From positions 1 through 39,355 of the IMG/VR virus record IMGVR_UViG_3300034119_000890: a stretch of 39,355 nt of DNA; one strand, 5' to 3'. This DNA comes from a virus. The notes beneath the pieces are model-generated. The model was not told where the DNA came from. It did no database searches and was given only the letters and a program-made list of their open reading frames with translations. Positions within the stretch are counted from its first letter, which is position 1; each line of letters opens with the position of its first letter. Positions 23,816-32,592 of the stretch are shown in pieces. The position numbers and the translations under genes were made by a program.

Positions 23816-24388
23816 TTAATTAAATAAAACTATTCCTGTACCACTCCAATGTCCTATTGAAGTTATATCATGTTTTTGGTATTCTATATTATTCCAAAAT
23901 GTTTTCATTTCTTCATTTAGATGGATATCATCTAATAATAAAATACCTTTCCAATTTAATTCTTTTAATTTATTATAAAAAATATTTTCATAGATTCCAT
24001 CATGATTTACATCTAAGAAAACAAAAGGACTATCATATAAGTCATTATCTTCAGTAGAATCCCCCAAGATATACTCTACATTTTCTATTATTGGATTCTT
24101 ATCCAAAATTTGAATTACATCATAAGATTTAATTTTGTTGTTTGTATTATATGACAATGAAAGTGCAGATCTACAAGCGTTAGTCCCAACATCAAATAAT
24201 TTAACATTATTATATAATGTCGATATATATGAAAGCAATCTATAATGTTCAGTACCAGATTCTAAAGTCAAAAATCTATAGGTATGATCATATTCTAATA
24301 AATTTTTAAACTTAGAATTTAAATCTAAACTATTTAGAATATTATTATCCGTTTCTAATATCTTTTTGTAAATTTCTAAATTATTCAT
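23816..24388 (-). CDS. Second SAM methyltransferase-like protein
   Basis: 190 aa. Glycine motif LFDVGTNACRSALSLS (about 69-84), acidic strand SYDVIQIL, then FVFLDVNHDGIYENIF and a GILLLDDIHLNEEM strand-helix. This is the same general layout as the methyltransferase at 18867, with D-x-x-H-D and DDIH residues. Tiled between two glycosyltransferases (4 nt overlap upstream, abutting downstream), it is likely to modify the same glycan. The enzymatic activity is inferred, and the motif I glycines are fewer than usual. Confidence 0.65.
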   Translation of the reverse strand: MNNLEIYKKILETDNNILNSLDLNSKFKNLLEYDHTYRFLTLESGTEHYRLLSYISTLYNNVKLFDVGTNACRSALSLSYNTNNKIKSYDVIQILDKNPIIENVEYILGDSTEDNDLYDSPFVFLDVNHDGIYENIFYNKLKELNWKGILLLDDIHLNEEMKTFWNNIEYQKHDITSIGHWSGTGIVLFN

Positions 24389-25158
24389 ATTTGCATTCTA
24401 TTTAATCCTGTTCCGATATATTCCAAATGTTTATGTTGATAAGAATTCCAGTCATGACGGATATTCATCTGCTTTAAAGGTAGTCCACATGATATCAAAT
24501 AAAACCCCCACATTCTTTCTACAATACCACACATCCTATGATTACAAGTATTCATTATACCCCATCTATTTTGCAGTAAAATGTTTTCAATTTCAAGATA
24601 AAAATCGTTTAAAAATTTAGCAAATTTTAAAAATACATGTTTTGGAGTAACACTCAAACATTCACTTATCCACTCATTATTTTTAATATATTTACTATCT
24701 ATATTCATACCCAAACCATTACTCATAAATTCACATATACGATCTAGTTCATAATCTGATAAAAATAAAGCATTATTACCTCTCCTCATTTCATAAAAAA
24801 TAGTTTCTGGTTCTAATTTTAGAGATTCTATTATTTCATTAACAGAATTTTTATTAAAGATAACATCATAATGCACCACACCTACATGTGTTAAATCTTT
24901 AATCAATTCATAGTTGTTATAAAGATGCAAAAAAGTTCCATACTCATAATACTGTTTAGATTGGAAATCATAATTATTCCAAGGCAATTCCCATTCTTTA
25001 ATTGTTTTATTTACTAATGGTGATATTAATTTTTTAACCTTTTTTTGAACTGTGTATGCTGTAACAAATTTTAACTCTTCTTCAGTTAATTGTTCAACTA
25101 CTTTATTTTGTATTTGATCATATGCAACAACAAATACTTCTAAATTTACATCTTTCAT
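24385..25158 (-). CDS. Glycosyltransferase-like protein of unknown specificity
   Basis: 257 aa. The middle (YYEYGTFLHLYNNYELIKDL, then THVGVVHYDVIF) recalls DUF4422-type and related glycosyltransferases in which an E/Y-x-x-x-x-x-x-Y...N helix precedes V-G-x-x-H/Q-Y-D. The C-terminus contains RMCGIVERMWGFYL. There is no obvious signal peptide or membrane span. It is the first gene after a 55 nt gap and overlaps the next gene by 4 nt, so a transcript may start here; a weak GTAAATAG box is 5 nt before the ATG. Confidence 0.55.
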   Translation of the reverse strand: MKDVNLEVFVVAYDQIQNKVVEQLTEEELKFVTAYTVQKKVKKLISPLVNKTIKEWELPWNNYDFQSKQYYEYGTFLHLYNNYELIKDLTHVGVVHYDVIFNKNSVNEIIESLKLEPETIFYEMRRGNNALFLSDYELDRICEFMSNGLGMNIDSKYIKNNEWISECLSVTPKHVFLKFAKFLNDFYLEIENILLQNRWGIMNTCNHRMCGIVERMWGFYLISCGLPLKQMNIRHDWNSYQHKHLEYIGTGLNRMQI

Positions 25159-25163
25159 GCAGC

Positions 25164-25171
25164 CTATTTAC
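25164..25171 (-). promoter_or_regulatory. Weak late-promoter-like box inside the sugar cassette
   Basis: GTAAATAG on the minus strand, 5 nt before the ATG at 25158. It lies in one of the two largest gaps within the cassette, making this the likeliest internal start site. Confidence 0.3.
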
Positions 25172-25213
25172 TGAAATTTTAGAAACTATCAAGATTCTTA
25201 ATATTAAGAATTT

Positions 25214-25930
25214 TTAAAATACTCCTCTATGATGATAAAATAATTGTTCGTATGGTCTTTCCAATTCACTACCAAATTGAGATGGTTGAGGTAATAAATT
25301 TATGTTATATTTTTTAGCCATAATAGATAATATTGATTGATCATGTCTATGATCATGAAATTCTGGCAAATTTGGTTTAGTTATATTAGGTAAATCAGTT
25401 ATTATATTTCTATTATTAGCATAATAATAAAATTCATCCAAAAACTTTTTAACAAAATCACATTTTTTAAATAACATAATTGAAGCATCAACTTGTGGTG
25501 CATCATAATATATTTCATCATCACAATCCATTAAAACATAACAATCTCTTTTAGTCCATTTTCTATTAAAATGTTGTTTTTTCTTATCCATGTTATTAAA
25601 AAAAACTATATCATCTTTTTTACATTGTTCGATGATATAATTCAAATTATTAATTATGGTATGTCCGCTATCTACATATAATAATATATCATTATCTTCC
25701 AACTTCTCAATAGCTTGTTTAAATATACAAGATTTCCACATCCAATAACCACAACCTCTCGTATAATTATTTAAAATATCTTTATTTTTATCGAAAAATT
25801 CTTTTTCTAAATTAGAAAGGTTATAAGATATATAACCATTAACACCTTTATTTTCGGCAGATTTATTTAGATTTTCTTGGGATCTACACCATTTAGGACT
25901 TGAAGCAAATGATATTAGTAATGTTTTCAT
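25214..25930 (-). CDS. Putative GT-A type glycosyltransferase
   Basis: 238 aa. The segment RGCGYWMWKSCIFKQAIEKL followed by DNDILLYVDSGH resembles the nucleotide-sugar domain of glycosyltransferases in phage and bacterial capsule clusters, with D-S-G in place of D-x-D. The C-terminal part HDQSILSIMAKKYNINLLPQ carries the conserved H-D-Q-S-I. The last residues (FYHHRGVF) are also typical. Donor and acceptor are not evident. It is followed after 3 nt by the GT11 gene. Confidence 0.6.
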   Translation of the reverse strand: MKTLLISFASSPKWCRSQENLNKSAENKGVNGYISYNLSNLEKEFFDKNKDILNNYTRGCGYWMWKSCIFKQAIEKLEDNDILLYVDSGHTIINNLNYIIEQCKKDDIVFFNNMDKKKQHFNRKWTKRDCYVLMDCDDEIYYDAPQVDASIMLFKKCDFVKKFLDEFYYYANNRNIITDLPNITKPNLPEFHDHRHDQSILSIMAKKYNINLLPQPSQFGSELERPYEQLFYHHRGVF

Positions 25931-25933
25931 AAT

Positions 25934-26716
25934 TTATATAATATTCCAATTAGAACAATAAAGATCTTTAGTGTTATTATTTGATAATCCAAAACCAAAC
26001 CATAATTTAGGTGCTATAACTTTTTTATTTATATTTTTATTTAAGTAACTTCCCCACCAAGAGAAAGAAGAATTAGCTATAATATTATTTTTACACATAG
26101 ACATCAAATATAAATCTTCATAATCTTTATTGTTTTCTATAAAAAATTTATTTTTTAAAAATTGAAATTCGTATTTACACCATTCCATATCATCAGAAAA
26201 TATTAAAAATGTAGTATCTTTATCAAAAAAACTTATAGCTTTCTTATAGTATTCTATAGATTGGACGGGATGAAAATGTTGTAAATTTAAATAGTTACCC
26301 CTCCTAACATGTATAGAACAAGTATTTTCTGTTAAAATATTTTTATATTTATTTTTTAAATATTGTTTTGTGTTATTATCTATCTCAAACAATTTATGGA
26401 TTTGTTCAATATGATTTATGAAATATTTTTCACTTTGAAAATATCCATCTAAAGTTAAACTATGTTCCACAGTAGGAATTTCTTTATGATGAAAAAACGG
26501 TTCTTCATACATAGGAAAACTTATATCATTATTAATGAATTTAACATTTCTTAAAATATTATTATAATATGTAGATACATCAGAATGAATTCTATGTACT
26601 GTTTGTATAAAGCAAATAAATTCCTTATTATCTCTCCAAGCCACAGATTGTCCTGCTGCTACTTGAAATAAAAAATTTCCTAGACCACCTTTTAAAATAG
26701 AAGAAATAAACATCAT
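25934..26716 (-). CDS. Alpha-1,2-fucosyltransferase family protein (GT11)
   Basis: 260 aa. All three GT11 motifs are clear: GGLGNFLFQVA (about 10-20), HVRRGNYLNL (GDP-fucose binding; usual form HxRRGDY) and NSSFSWWGSYLN near the C-terminus. These enzymes move L-fucose from GDP-fucose to a galactose in alpha-1,2 linkage. With gmd and fcl in the same cluster the donor would be made locally; GDP-colitose is also conceivable, because related enzymes accept it. Two adjacent Met codons at the start (MMFISS) make either usable. Confidence 0.9.
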   Translation of the reverse strand: MMFISSILKGGLGNFLFQVAAGQSVAWRDNKEFICFIQTVHRIHSDVSTYYNNILRNVKFINNDISFPMYEEPFFHHKEIPTVEHSLTLDGYFQSEKYFINHIEQIHKLFEIDNNTKQYLKNKYKNILTENTCSIHVRRGNYLNLQHFHPVQSIEYYKKAISFFDKDTTFLIFSDDMEWCKYEFQFLKNKFFIENNKDYEDLYLMSMCKNNIIANSSFSWWGSYLNKNINKKVIAPKLWFGFGLSNNNTKDLYCSNWNII

Positions 26717-27457
26717 TTAGTTATTATATACTATTTTTAGATTTTTATATTTTTCTGTTTCATTTAAATATATTTTTTCTACTAATTTTCCATAATTATA
26801 TAAACCTAAATTATTATGTGTATCATCAGTATTATTATCAATATCACCATCTAACGGAGCATTAGAATACCGATTTACTCTCCAAGACATTCCCTCATAA
26901 TGTTTGTAATAATTTCCTTCACCATTGAAATTACCAATTTTCAATTTATTATTTCTAATATCTTCAAAAAATGACGAACCAACATCATATCTAATAACAT
27001 CTCTAGATTTCATTCGAATTTCATCGTAGAATTTAATATTATTTTCTTTAATTTTTTTAACATTAATAAAACAATGCCAAGGATTAACACGCTTATGCAA
27101 TCGTTTCCCCCCTCTATCCCCAACAATTTCACCCATCAAAGTCAAATCCAGATCAATAAATTGTTTGAATATATCACTACAATCTTTCAAAAAGATAACA
27201 TCAGTATCTACCAATAAAGCATAATCTGTAGTAATTTTCTCTAAAAGAATATCAACACTTGGACCATGTAAACCCTTTTCATTTCTAAAATAAGGTATAT
27301 TACTCTGTTTAAGTAATTTTTCCGTATTGTTATCCGTAGAGTTTTCAGAAATTAAAATTTTACATTCTTTATACAAATTAGTAAAACTTTTCAACATATT
27401 TTCTGTAACATTTGGTGTGTTATAAGAAGCTGATATTAATGTTAAATTTTTATTCAT
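26717..27457 (-). CDS. Family 2-like glycosyltransferase
   Basis: 246 aa, GT-A fold. N-terminal LTLISASYNTPNVTENMLKS with the nucleotide-binding strand, DYALLVDTDVIFLKD carrying the D-T-D metal motif (about 80), and a long tail including GNYYKHYEGMSWRVNR. It abuts the GT11 gene and overlaps the GT10-like gene upstream by 8 nt. No membrane segment, so it acts in the cytoplasm. Sugar specificity cannot be read. Confidence 0.7.
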   Translation of the reverse strand: MNKNLTLISASYNTPNVTENMLKSFTNLYKECKILISENSTDNNTEKLLKQSNIPYFRNEKGLHGPSVDILLEKITTDYALLVDTDVIFLKDCSDIFKQFIDLDLTLMGEIVGDRGGKRLHKRVNPWHCFINVKKIKENNIKFYDEIRMKSRDVIRYDVGSSFFEDIRNNKLKIGNFNGEGNYYKHYEGMSWRVNRYSNAPLDGDIDNNTDDTHNNLGLYNYGKLVEKIYLNETEKYKNLKIVYNN

Positions 27458-28283
27458 AAAGTAAAGTTCTATCGTTTTCGTATATATAATCTTCTGCTAA
27501 AAGATATTTTTTAGCTCTTTCGAAATTATCATATACATATTCTAAATTATTTTCATAATATTCTTTATTACAAAATTTTAATTTATTTTTCAAATCATTC
27601 AAATCATCAAATACAATCATACCTTTTAAATTAAAAAAATCTCCAATAGAAGGACATCCCCAATAAATTGGTATAGTTCCTGTTAAAAAACAATCTATCA
27701 ATTTTTCTGTAAAATAATAATCTACTTTACAATTTTCTATACAAAAAGTATATCTATAATCTTTTAAAGCTGTAATCTTTTTTTCTATCATGTTATATCC
27801 ATTACCATATAAATCTATTCTATCTGAACCAGCTCTAGCTATTTGATGTCTTAAATTATGTCCAGTTGTTTCGTTTTTACATGATGCTATCAAACTGAAA
27901 TCTTTATACTTATCATATACATTAAAATCATAATCATCAATCCAAGCCCCAGCATGAGGAGCAAATTTAAATTTATTATTAATAGATAATAATTCTTTGT
28001 TATGAGTGATAACGTGTTTAAAATTATCAAAATTATGTTTCATCCATTCATAATATTTCTTATTATATTCAGGAGATTCTAACAACCATCCTATATTATT
28101 TTTACTATTTTTTCTAGCCAAATTGAATGATGTATCTGTGTAAACTATTTTAATCTCATCATTTTCTGGTGGATTAAAATCCCATACCATATATTTAGAA
28201 TGTCTTACAATAGGAAGTGGATTAGATGTATATAATCCATGCCTGAAAATAGAATCATGAATATATATTTTATGTTTCTTCAT
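27450..28283 (-). CDS. GT10-like alpha-1,3/4-fucosyltransferase
   Basis: 277 aa. The C-terminal domain has the GT10 signature: YRYTFCIENCKVDYYFTEKL (about 180-200), then TGTIPIYWGCP. Ahead of it is FSLIASCKNETTGHNLRHQI and RIDLYGNG. GT10 enzymes use GDP-fucose, matching local Gmd and Fcl. It overlaps the next gene by 8 nt and the previous by 4 nt. Together with the GT11 gene this gives two independent fucose-type transferases in one cassette. Confidence 0.82.
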   Translation of the reverse strand: MKKHKIYIHDSIFRHGLYTSNPLPIVRHSKYMVWDFNPPENDEIKIVYTDTSFNLARKNSKNNIGWLLESPEYNKKYYEWMKHNFDNFKHVITHNKELLSINNKFKFAPHAGAWIDDYDFNVYDKYKDFSLIASCKNETTGHNLRHQIARAGSDRIDLYGNGYNMIEKKITALKDYRYTFCIENCKVDYYFTEKLIDCFLTGTIPIYWGCPSIGDFFNLKGMIVFDDLNDLKNKLKFCNKEYYENNLEYVYDNFERAKKYLLAEDYIYENDRTLLYE

Positions 28284-29029
28284 ACTTTATAATTCCAAGT
28301 TTTAACTTCCTCTAATAATTCCGATTTATTCATACTACGTATACGTGTAAGTTCTTGTAAGTTTATTTTATTATAAGGATTATAATCAAAAGAAGTTTCT
28401 TTTCTTTCGTGATTCAAATGAAATATTGGAGCATTCACTCTTCCTATTTTATATCCTAATTTTTTATATCTTTCATATATTTCATTATCTTCATACCCAA
28501 CTCCTAAAAATTTTTCATTGGCTCCACCACCTTGCCAAAATATATTTCTATTAAAGAAAACAGCACCTCCAACATTTTGAGTACTTAGTAATTTACAATT
28601 TTCTTTTAAAATATTATTTAAATTTTTATTATTATATATTTCATAATGATATTCTTTTGGTATATCATAAAAATATCCATTGTGTGGATAAACCACATCA
28701 AGTTGATTAGTTAATAATAAATCAACACATCTTTCTACTATTGTTTTATTTAAAATAATATCTGCATCATAATGCACAACTATATCTCTGTCAGAATTAC
28801 TAATTCCATAGTTTACTGATTTTTGTCTATTAAAAAAATTTTCAGTTTTTACAAAAACATGTTTAACATTTTTTATAGAATTACCGATTTTAGAATCTAT
28901 ATCAAATTCTGAAATTATTATTTCCGAATCTGGTAAATTATGCTGTAAGTTATCTACAGATATTTTTAAATTATTTAATCTATCCTGACTATCAATTTTT
29001 ACTCCTATTACAAACGATAAGTTTTTCAT
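28280..29029 (-). CDS. GT2/galactosyltransferase-like glycosyltransferase
   Basis: 249 aa. Metal-binding DADIILN (about 94-100) in an N-terminal GT-A domain, and a C-terminal half with NVGGAVFFNRNIFWQGGGAN followed by FLGVGYEDNEIYERYKKLGY. The latter is the acceptor-side pattern of GT7-C/galactosyltransferase domains (G-G-x-x-E/N-x-F-x-G-x-G-x-E-D-x-E). It overlaps both neighbours by 4 nt. Transfer of a hexose, probably galactose-like, is plausible. Confidence 0.75.
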   Translation of the reverse strand: MKNLSFVIGVKIDSQDRLNNLKISVDNLQHNLPDSEIIISEFDIDSKIGNSIKNVKHVFVKTENFFNRQKSVNYGISNSDRDIVVHYDADIILNKTIVERCVDLLLTNQLDVVYPHNGYFYDIPKEYHYEIYNNKNLNNILKENCKLLSTQNVGGAVFFNRNIFWQGGGANEKFLGVGYEDNEIYERYKKLGYKIGRVNAPIFHLNHERKETSFDYNPYNKINLQELTRIRSMNKSELLEEVKTWNYKV

Positions 29030-29823
29030 GATAATTTATTTTTATATATAAGTTTTAGATTATTTTTTGTTTCTTCCAAAGAAACTCTGGGAATTTCAAG
29101 TAAATGTAATTTATGTTTCTTCTTGAAATATTCATAAGATTTATTAACAATATTTCTATGATTTGGATTAGAAGAAATTGTACTAGAACTAATAGTCCAT
29201 GGAATATCTGATAGATACTTATTAGATTCATAAATATCAGCAAACCACCAAAAAGGTGGATGCATTCCTGCTTTAATAATATTATAAGTATGTTCTAGAT
29301 GTTCTGTAGCATTATAGAAATTTTCATCCATTAAACCTACTTTATTTAAACATTCTTTAGTATAAAAGGAAAAAGCTCCAACACAATGTAAATATAATTG
29401 TATTGAAGTGTTTTTATATTCAATATTTGATATTGGTTTTGGTGTTTCCGTATTAGGAAGTTTATTCATTAAACCATGCTGACTATAATTAAAATGATGT
29501 ATACCAGTTTCTTTATATGCATTTATATATCTATCAAATACTGATTTATCTTTTATAATTATATCATCTTCCATCAAAAAAATATAATCACAACCTTTAG
29601 ATATAAGATATTTAAAGGCATCGTTTTTAGATACACTTACCCCCTTATTGGTATCATGTTGAATTAATTCTACATTAATATCTAAATTATAAGGAGTACC
29701 ATCATTAACTACCACTATTTCATCTAGTGTTCCATCTCTAGGAATTGATTGAAAACATTTTTTAAAATAGTTTTCTCTATTATAAGTAACTAATCCTAAA
29801 CCGATTTTTGGTTTCATTAACAT
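29026..29823 (-). CDS. Family 2 glycosyltransferase
   Basis: 265 aa. GT2 pattern: GLGLVTYNRENYFKKCFQSI, DEIVVVNDGT, HDTNKGVSVSKNDAF, and YIFLMEDDIIIKD with E-D-D metal ligands (about 84-89). It is the first gene of the sugar cassette and overlaps the next by 4 nt. ATG 29823 or 29817 (MLMKPKIG) could start it. The 40 nt gap to the divergent fibre gene carries that gene's late promoters; no clear box is on this strand. Confidence 0.82.
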   Translation of the reverse strand: MLMKPKIGLGLVTYNRENYFKKCFQSIPRDGTLDEIVVVNDGTPYNLDINVELIQHDTNKGVSVSKNDAFKYLISKGCDYIFLMEDDIIIKDKSVFDRYINAYKETGIHHFNYSQHGLMNKLPNTETPKPISNIEYKNTSIQLYLHCVGAFSFYTKECLNKVGLMDENFYNATEHLEHTYNIIKAGMHPPFWWFADIYESNKYLSDIPWTISSSTISSNPNHRNIVNKSYEYFKKKHKLHLLEIPRVSLEETKNNLKLIYKNKLS

Positions 29824-29832
29824 ATTTTACTG

Positions 29833-29840
29833 TATAAATA
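29833..29840 (+). promoter_or_regulatory. Exact TATAAATA late promoter upstream of the fibre-like gene
   Basis: TATAAATA, 23 nt before the ATG at 29864. This is the one plus-strand full match with a normal leader length, and it is followed by a second box closer to the gene. Confidence 0.65.
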
Positions 29841-29850
29841 CAAAAAATCA

Positions 29851-29858
29851 ATAAATAA
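29851..29858 (+). promoter_or_regulatory. Second late-promoter-like box at the fibre-like gene
   Basis: ATAAATAA, 5 nt before the ATG at 29864, in the same position as at most other box-bearing genes. Confidence 0.5.
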
Positions 29859-29863
29859 TTCAA

Positions 29864-30505
29864 ATGGCTAATGAAGTTTTTATTAATATTAAAGATTTAC
29901 CAGAATTAACTGAAATCAATAACGGTGATTACATTATTGTTGAAACTTCTACTGGTACCAGAATATTAAACTTTGAAAATTTAATTATACCACCAGAAAA
30001 TAATGTACTAACTACTACAGTAGCTGATACAAATTTTTCTCTTGTAGCATTATCTACTGTTATAGATACAACTAATACTAATTTAGGTAATTTACAAACA
30101 AGTTTTAATGAAAGTATAACCAATACTTTCTACACTTTATCATCAGATATAAACACTGTAAGTACTAATTTAGAAAATTTATCGACTTATGTTGAACTTA
30201 CACAAAAATTATATGTATCTAAATGTGTAATTACTATACCTACTTTAGCTAAAACTGGTTCAAATGTATTACAACCAACTATGTCTAATTTAGGATTAAG
30301 TTTCGAAGACATCAGCGTAACTCCAGCAAATTCTTATGCTGCTAGATTTCCAGCATATGTAGAAAGCATAAACGACGAAACTGGAGTTATAACAATACGA
30401 GGAGGATTTACCAGATATGATGTATCAGGAGGATCTACGGTTGCTGTGGATGTTGTAGCAGAACAAGAAGCAGTTTACACTGTAATGGCTATATTGAAAA
30501 TCTAG
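29864..30505 (+). CDS. Putative fibre/virion structural protein
   Basis: 213 aa. The N-terminus (INIKDLPELTEINNGDYIIV, then ETSTGTRILNFENLIIPP) is a pattern shared by many phage tail-fibre and fibritin-like proteins that begin with a small domain binding the virion. A Thr/Asn/Leu coiled coil follows (about 55-110), then a beta-rich C-terminal domain ending AVYTVMAILKI. A late promoter and an opposite orientation to the sugar cassette suggest an independent late gene. It overlaps the convergent P-loop gene by 4 nt. It may be a short whisker or collar fibre. Confidence 0.65.
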   Translation: MANEVFINIKDLPELTEINNGDYIIVETSTGTRILNFENLIIPPENNVLTTTVADTNFSLVALSTVIDTTNTNLGNLQTSFNESITNTFYTLSSDINTVSTNLENLSTYVELTQKLYVSKCVITIPTLAKTGSNVLQPTMSNLGLSFEDISVTPANSYAARFPAYVESINDETGVITIRGGFTRYDVSGGSTVAVDVVAEQEAVYTVMAILKI

Positions 30506-31278
30506 CGTCTTTTAGCTTTTTTTTCATTTTCTTTCATCATAAACTCGTCTGCTAATTGTTTTTCACGTTTCAATAATTTTTCTTTCTGATCCGCAGTCAT
30601 TTGTTCCATCAAAAGATTTTCTAAATCTTTTATATTACTTGGATCTAAAATTGATCCTCCTTCTTCTCCTATAACTTGACCATCAACATTTAAATATTGT
30701 TCAATTAACGTAATTCTTTCTCTTCTGTTACCAAAAAGCTCAATAATAGCAGGGCAATCATCAGTAGGAAGAAAAGGATTATTATCAAAACTATGTTGAT
30801 ATAGATGAAAAATTGCTTTAAATAGGTTATCAATTTCATTAATGTATATAGGGTCGATATCTCTCAAATCATCTTGAACTAAAGGAACTGGTGATAATTT
30901 AGAAATAGGTATAAAAAATATAATATCAGTATACTTCATAGACTCCTTAACAATAGGAATAATTTTATCTATAAATTCTTTATTAATATCTGATGATTTT
31001 TTTTCACAAGCCCACAAAGAATATATTAAACAATCTAATGGACCTCTATCAAAGATAACATTATCTTCTTTAGAATATTTTTGCATCTCATCCACCATGC
31101 TATTTAAAATAGCCCACTGACCTTCGGTATTACATTTCTTATTACAAGGATAATTTTTAGATTTTAAAACTTCTCTGTAAGTATTATCAGGAGTTTTATA
31201 ATTCTTCCAATTCTCTAAAAAATCTTTAATAAGAGTAGATTTACCTGTATTCTGTGCTCCACTAATAGTTATACGCAT
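30502..31278 (-). CDS. P-loop NTPase of AAA_28/NadR-like kinase type
   Basis: 258 aa. Walker A GAQNTGKST (7-15), then VIFDRGPLDCLIYSLWA (about 76-90), which is the D-R-x-x-x-D segment of NadR-type and deoxynucleoside-kinase-like AAA_28 proteins. The C-terminus (about 205-258) is a separate charged helix ending KKAKRR. Phosphorylation of a nucleoside or cofactor precursor is likely but not assignable. TATTATATATT two bases before its ATG recalls the motif at uvsY and gp55. Confidence 0.7.
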   Translation of the reverse strand: MRITISGAQNTGKSTLIKDFLENWKNYKTPDNTYREVLKSKNYPCNKKCNTEGQWAILNSMVDEMQKYSKEDNVIFDRGPLDCLIYSLWACEKKSSDINKEFIDKIIPIVKESMKYTDIIFFIPISKLSPVPLVQDDLRDIDPIYINEIDNLFKAIFHLYQHSFDNNPFLPTDDCPAIIELFGNRRERITLIEQYLNVDGQVIGEEGGSILDPSNIKDLENLLMEQMTADQKEKLLKREKQLADEFMMKENEKKAKRR

Positions 31279-31293
31279 ATAATATATAATACA

Positions 31294-31764
31294 TCATTCT
31301 TGATCAAAAACAAGAGAATTATTTTCGTCTTTTATTTTATCGTAATTATCCGATTTTACTTTATTTCTTTTTTGATTAAACCAATATTTTTTTAACATAT
31401 GCATATCTTTTATAGTAAAATTACATAAAGGATATGTGTGTACTTTATCTATCGAAGCCCAAACATAATCATCATGTTCTTCACTAAGCTTTATAACATT
31501 TGGATATGCTACACCTAAATATAATTTAAAATATGGTTTACTATAAAATATTCTGAAATTTTTTAAAGTTAAATTAGTTTCTTCTTTTAATTCTCTTTTA
31601 ATACCTTGTGAAAAAGATTCATTTTTGTGTAGATGACCCCCAGGCAAATGATACTTATTCAATCTTTTCGATTTAAGTAAAAGCACTCTTGCACTCCTAT
31701 AATCTATAAGAATGATTTTTGCAATCAAATTTACGTCTAAATTATCCATATAATTACTTACCAT
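31294..31764 (-). CDS. Nudix hydrolase
   Basis: 156 aa from ATG 31764 (MVSNYMDNL); ATG 31749 is also possible, and the frame is open to a TTG at 31788. The Nudix box spans residues 43-65: G43-x5-E49-x7-R57-E58-L-x-E61-E62-x-N-L, complete except that the second-last Gly is Asn. These enzymes cleave nucleoside diphosphates linked to another group. Possible targets are damaged dNTPs, NDP-sugars or mRNA caps. It is divergent from phoH and 15 nt from the P-loop gene downstream. The C-terminal 30 residues are charged. Confidence 0.85.
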   Translation of the reverse strand: MVSNYMDNLDVNLIAKIILIDYRSARVLLLKSKRLNKYHLPGGHLHKNESFSQGIKRELKEETNLTLKNFRIFYSKPYFKLYLGVAYPNVIKLSEEHDDYVWASIDKVHTYPLCNFTIKDMHMLKKYWFNQKRNKVKSDNYDKIKDENNSLVFDQE

Positions 31765-31808
31765 ACCAAAAAGGTTTATATATAGCAATGACTTTTACGT
31801 ATCCCAAA

Positions 31809-31816
31809 ATAAATAA
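31809..31816 (+). promoter_or_regulatory. Late-promoter-like box before phoH
   Basis: ATAAATAA, 5 nt before the ATG at 31822, in the 57 nt divergent spacer with the Nudix gene. Confidence 0.5.
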
Positions 31817-31821
31817 TAGTA

Positions 31822-32592
31822 ATGGCATCACAAAAAAAACCAAAAAAGAAGAATCTTGAATTGGAATTAGAAGCTGAAGAGATCCTGAACTCAATAGAAA
31901 AAAACAGAAAACTGAGTAATTTCTGTAATTTCAGAATTAATAATAAATTTGAATTGAATGAAGTACATAATTCTTTTATGCAATTATTATTGTATAAGGA
32001 TACAAAAATGATTTTCGTAGATGGTCCAGCAGGTTCTGGTAAATCTTATTTGTCTGTGTATGGAGCATTACAAATGCTAGCAAAAAGACAAATTAATCAA
32101 ATTGTATATTTACGTTCTATTGTAGAAAGTGCTTCTAAAAGTATCGGTAGTCTCCCAGGTGAATTAGCAGATAAATTCCAACCTTGGTCATTACCATTAA
32201 TAGAAAAACTAGATGAATTAATTGGTTCTAAAGCTGGAGGAGAACTTATGGGGAATGGAATCATTAAATGTATGCCTGTTAATTTCGTTAGAGGTTTAAC
32301 ATTTCGTGATTCTGTTGTTATTGTCGATGAAGCACAAAATTTGGATTTAAAAGAAAGTATTTCTATACTTACAAGATTCGGTGAAAACACCAAATATATT
32401 GTAATTGGTGATAGTTTTCAATCTGATATCGGAAATAAATCAGGATTTAGAAAAATTCGAGATGCTTTTAATAACCCAGAGAGCGAAGAAAAAGGAATTC
32501 ACACATTTATCTTTAGTGAAAACGAAGTGGTACGTTCACAAATCTTACGATTTATTGTTAAGAAGTTGGAGGGGATTCAACAAATCCAGTAG
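31822..32592 (+). CDS. phoH: PhoH-like ATPase
   Basis: 256 aa. Walker A GPAGSGKS (about 72-79), the PhoH block VYLRSIVESA, SIGSLPGELADKFQPW, a VVIVDEAQN Walker B (about 168-176) and GDSFQSDIG. PhoH is one of the commonest accessory genes of marine and gut phages. It is probably an RNA-handling ATPase, its role in infection is unsettled, and it was originally linked to phosphate starvation. The first 45 residues are a charged helical extension. Its last 35 bases overlap a convergent small gene. Confidence 0.93.
   Translation: MASQKKPKKKNLELELEAEEILNSIEKNRKLSNFCNFRINNKFELNEVHNSFMQLLLYKDTKMIFVDGPAGSGKSYLSVYGALQMLAKRQINQIVYLRSIVESASKSIGSLPGELADKFQPWSLPLIEKLDELIGSKAGGELMGNGIIKCMPVNFVRGLTFRDSVVIVDEAQNLDLKESISILTRFGENTKYIVIGDSFQSDIGNKSGFRKIRDAFNNPESEEKGIHTFIFSENEVVRSQILRFIVKKLEGIQQIQ

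Noticed and set aside
24385-25158. Sulfotransferase or nuclease assignment for the 257-aa protein
   Set aside because: No PAPS-binding or nuclease motif was found; the V-G-V-V-H-Y-D pattern fits a glycosyltransferase-like fold better.
19884-29823. Window as a bacterial capsule or O-antigen locus
   Set aside because: The cassette has no Wzx, Wzy or export genes and is flanked on both sides by T4-type phage genes.
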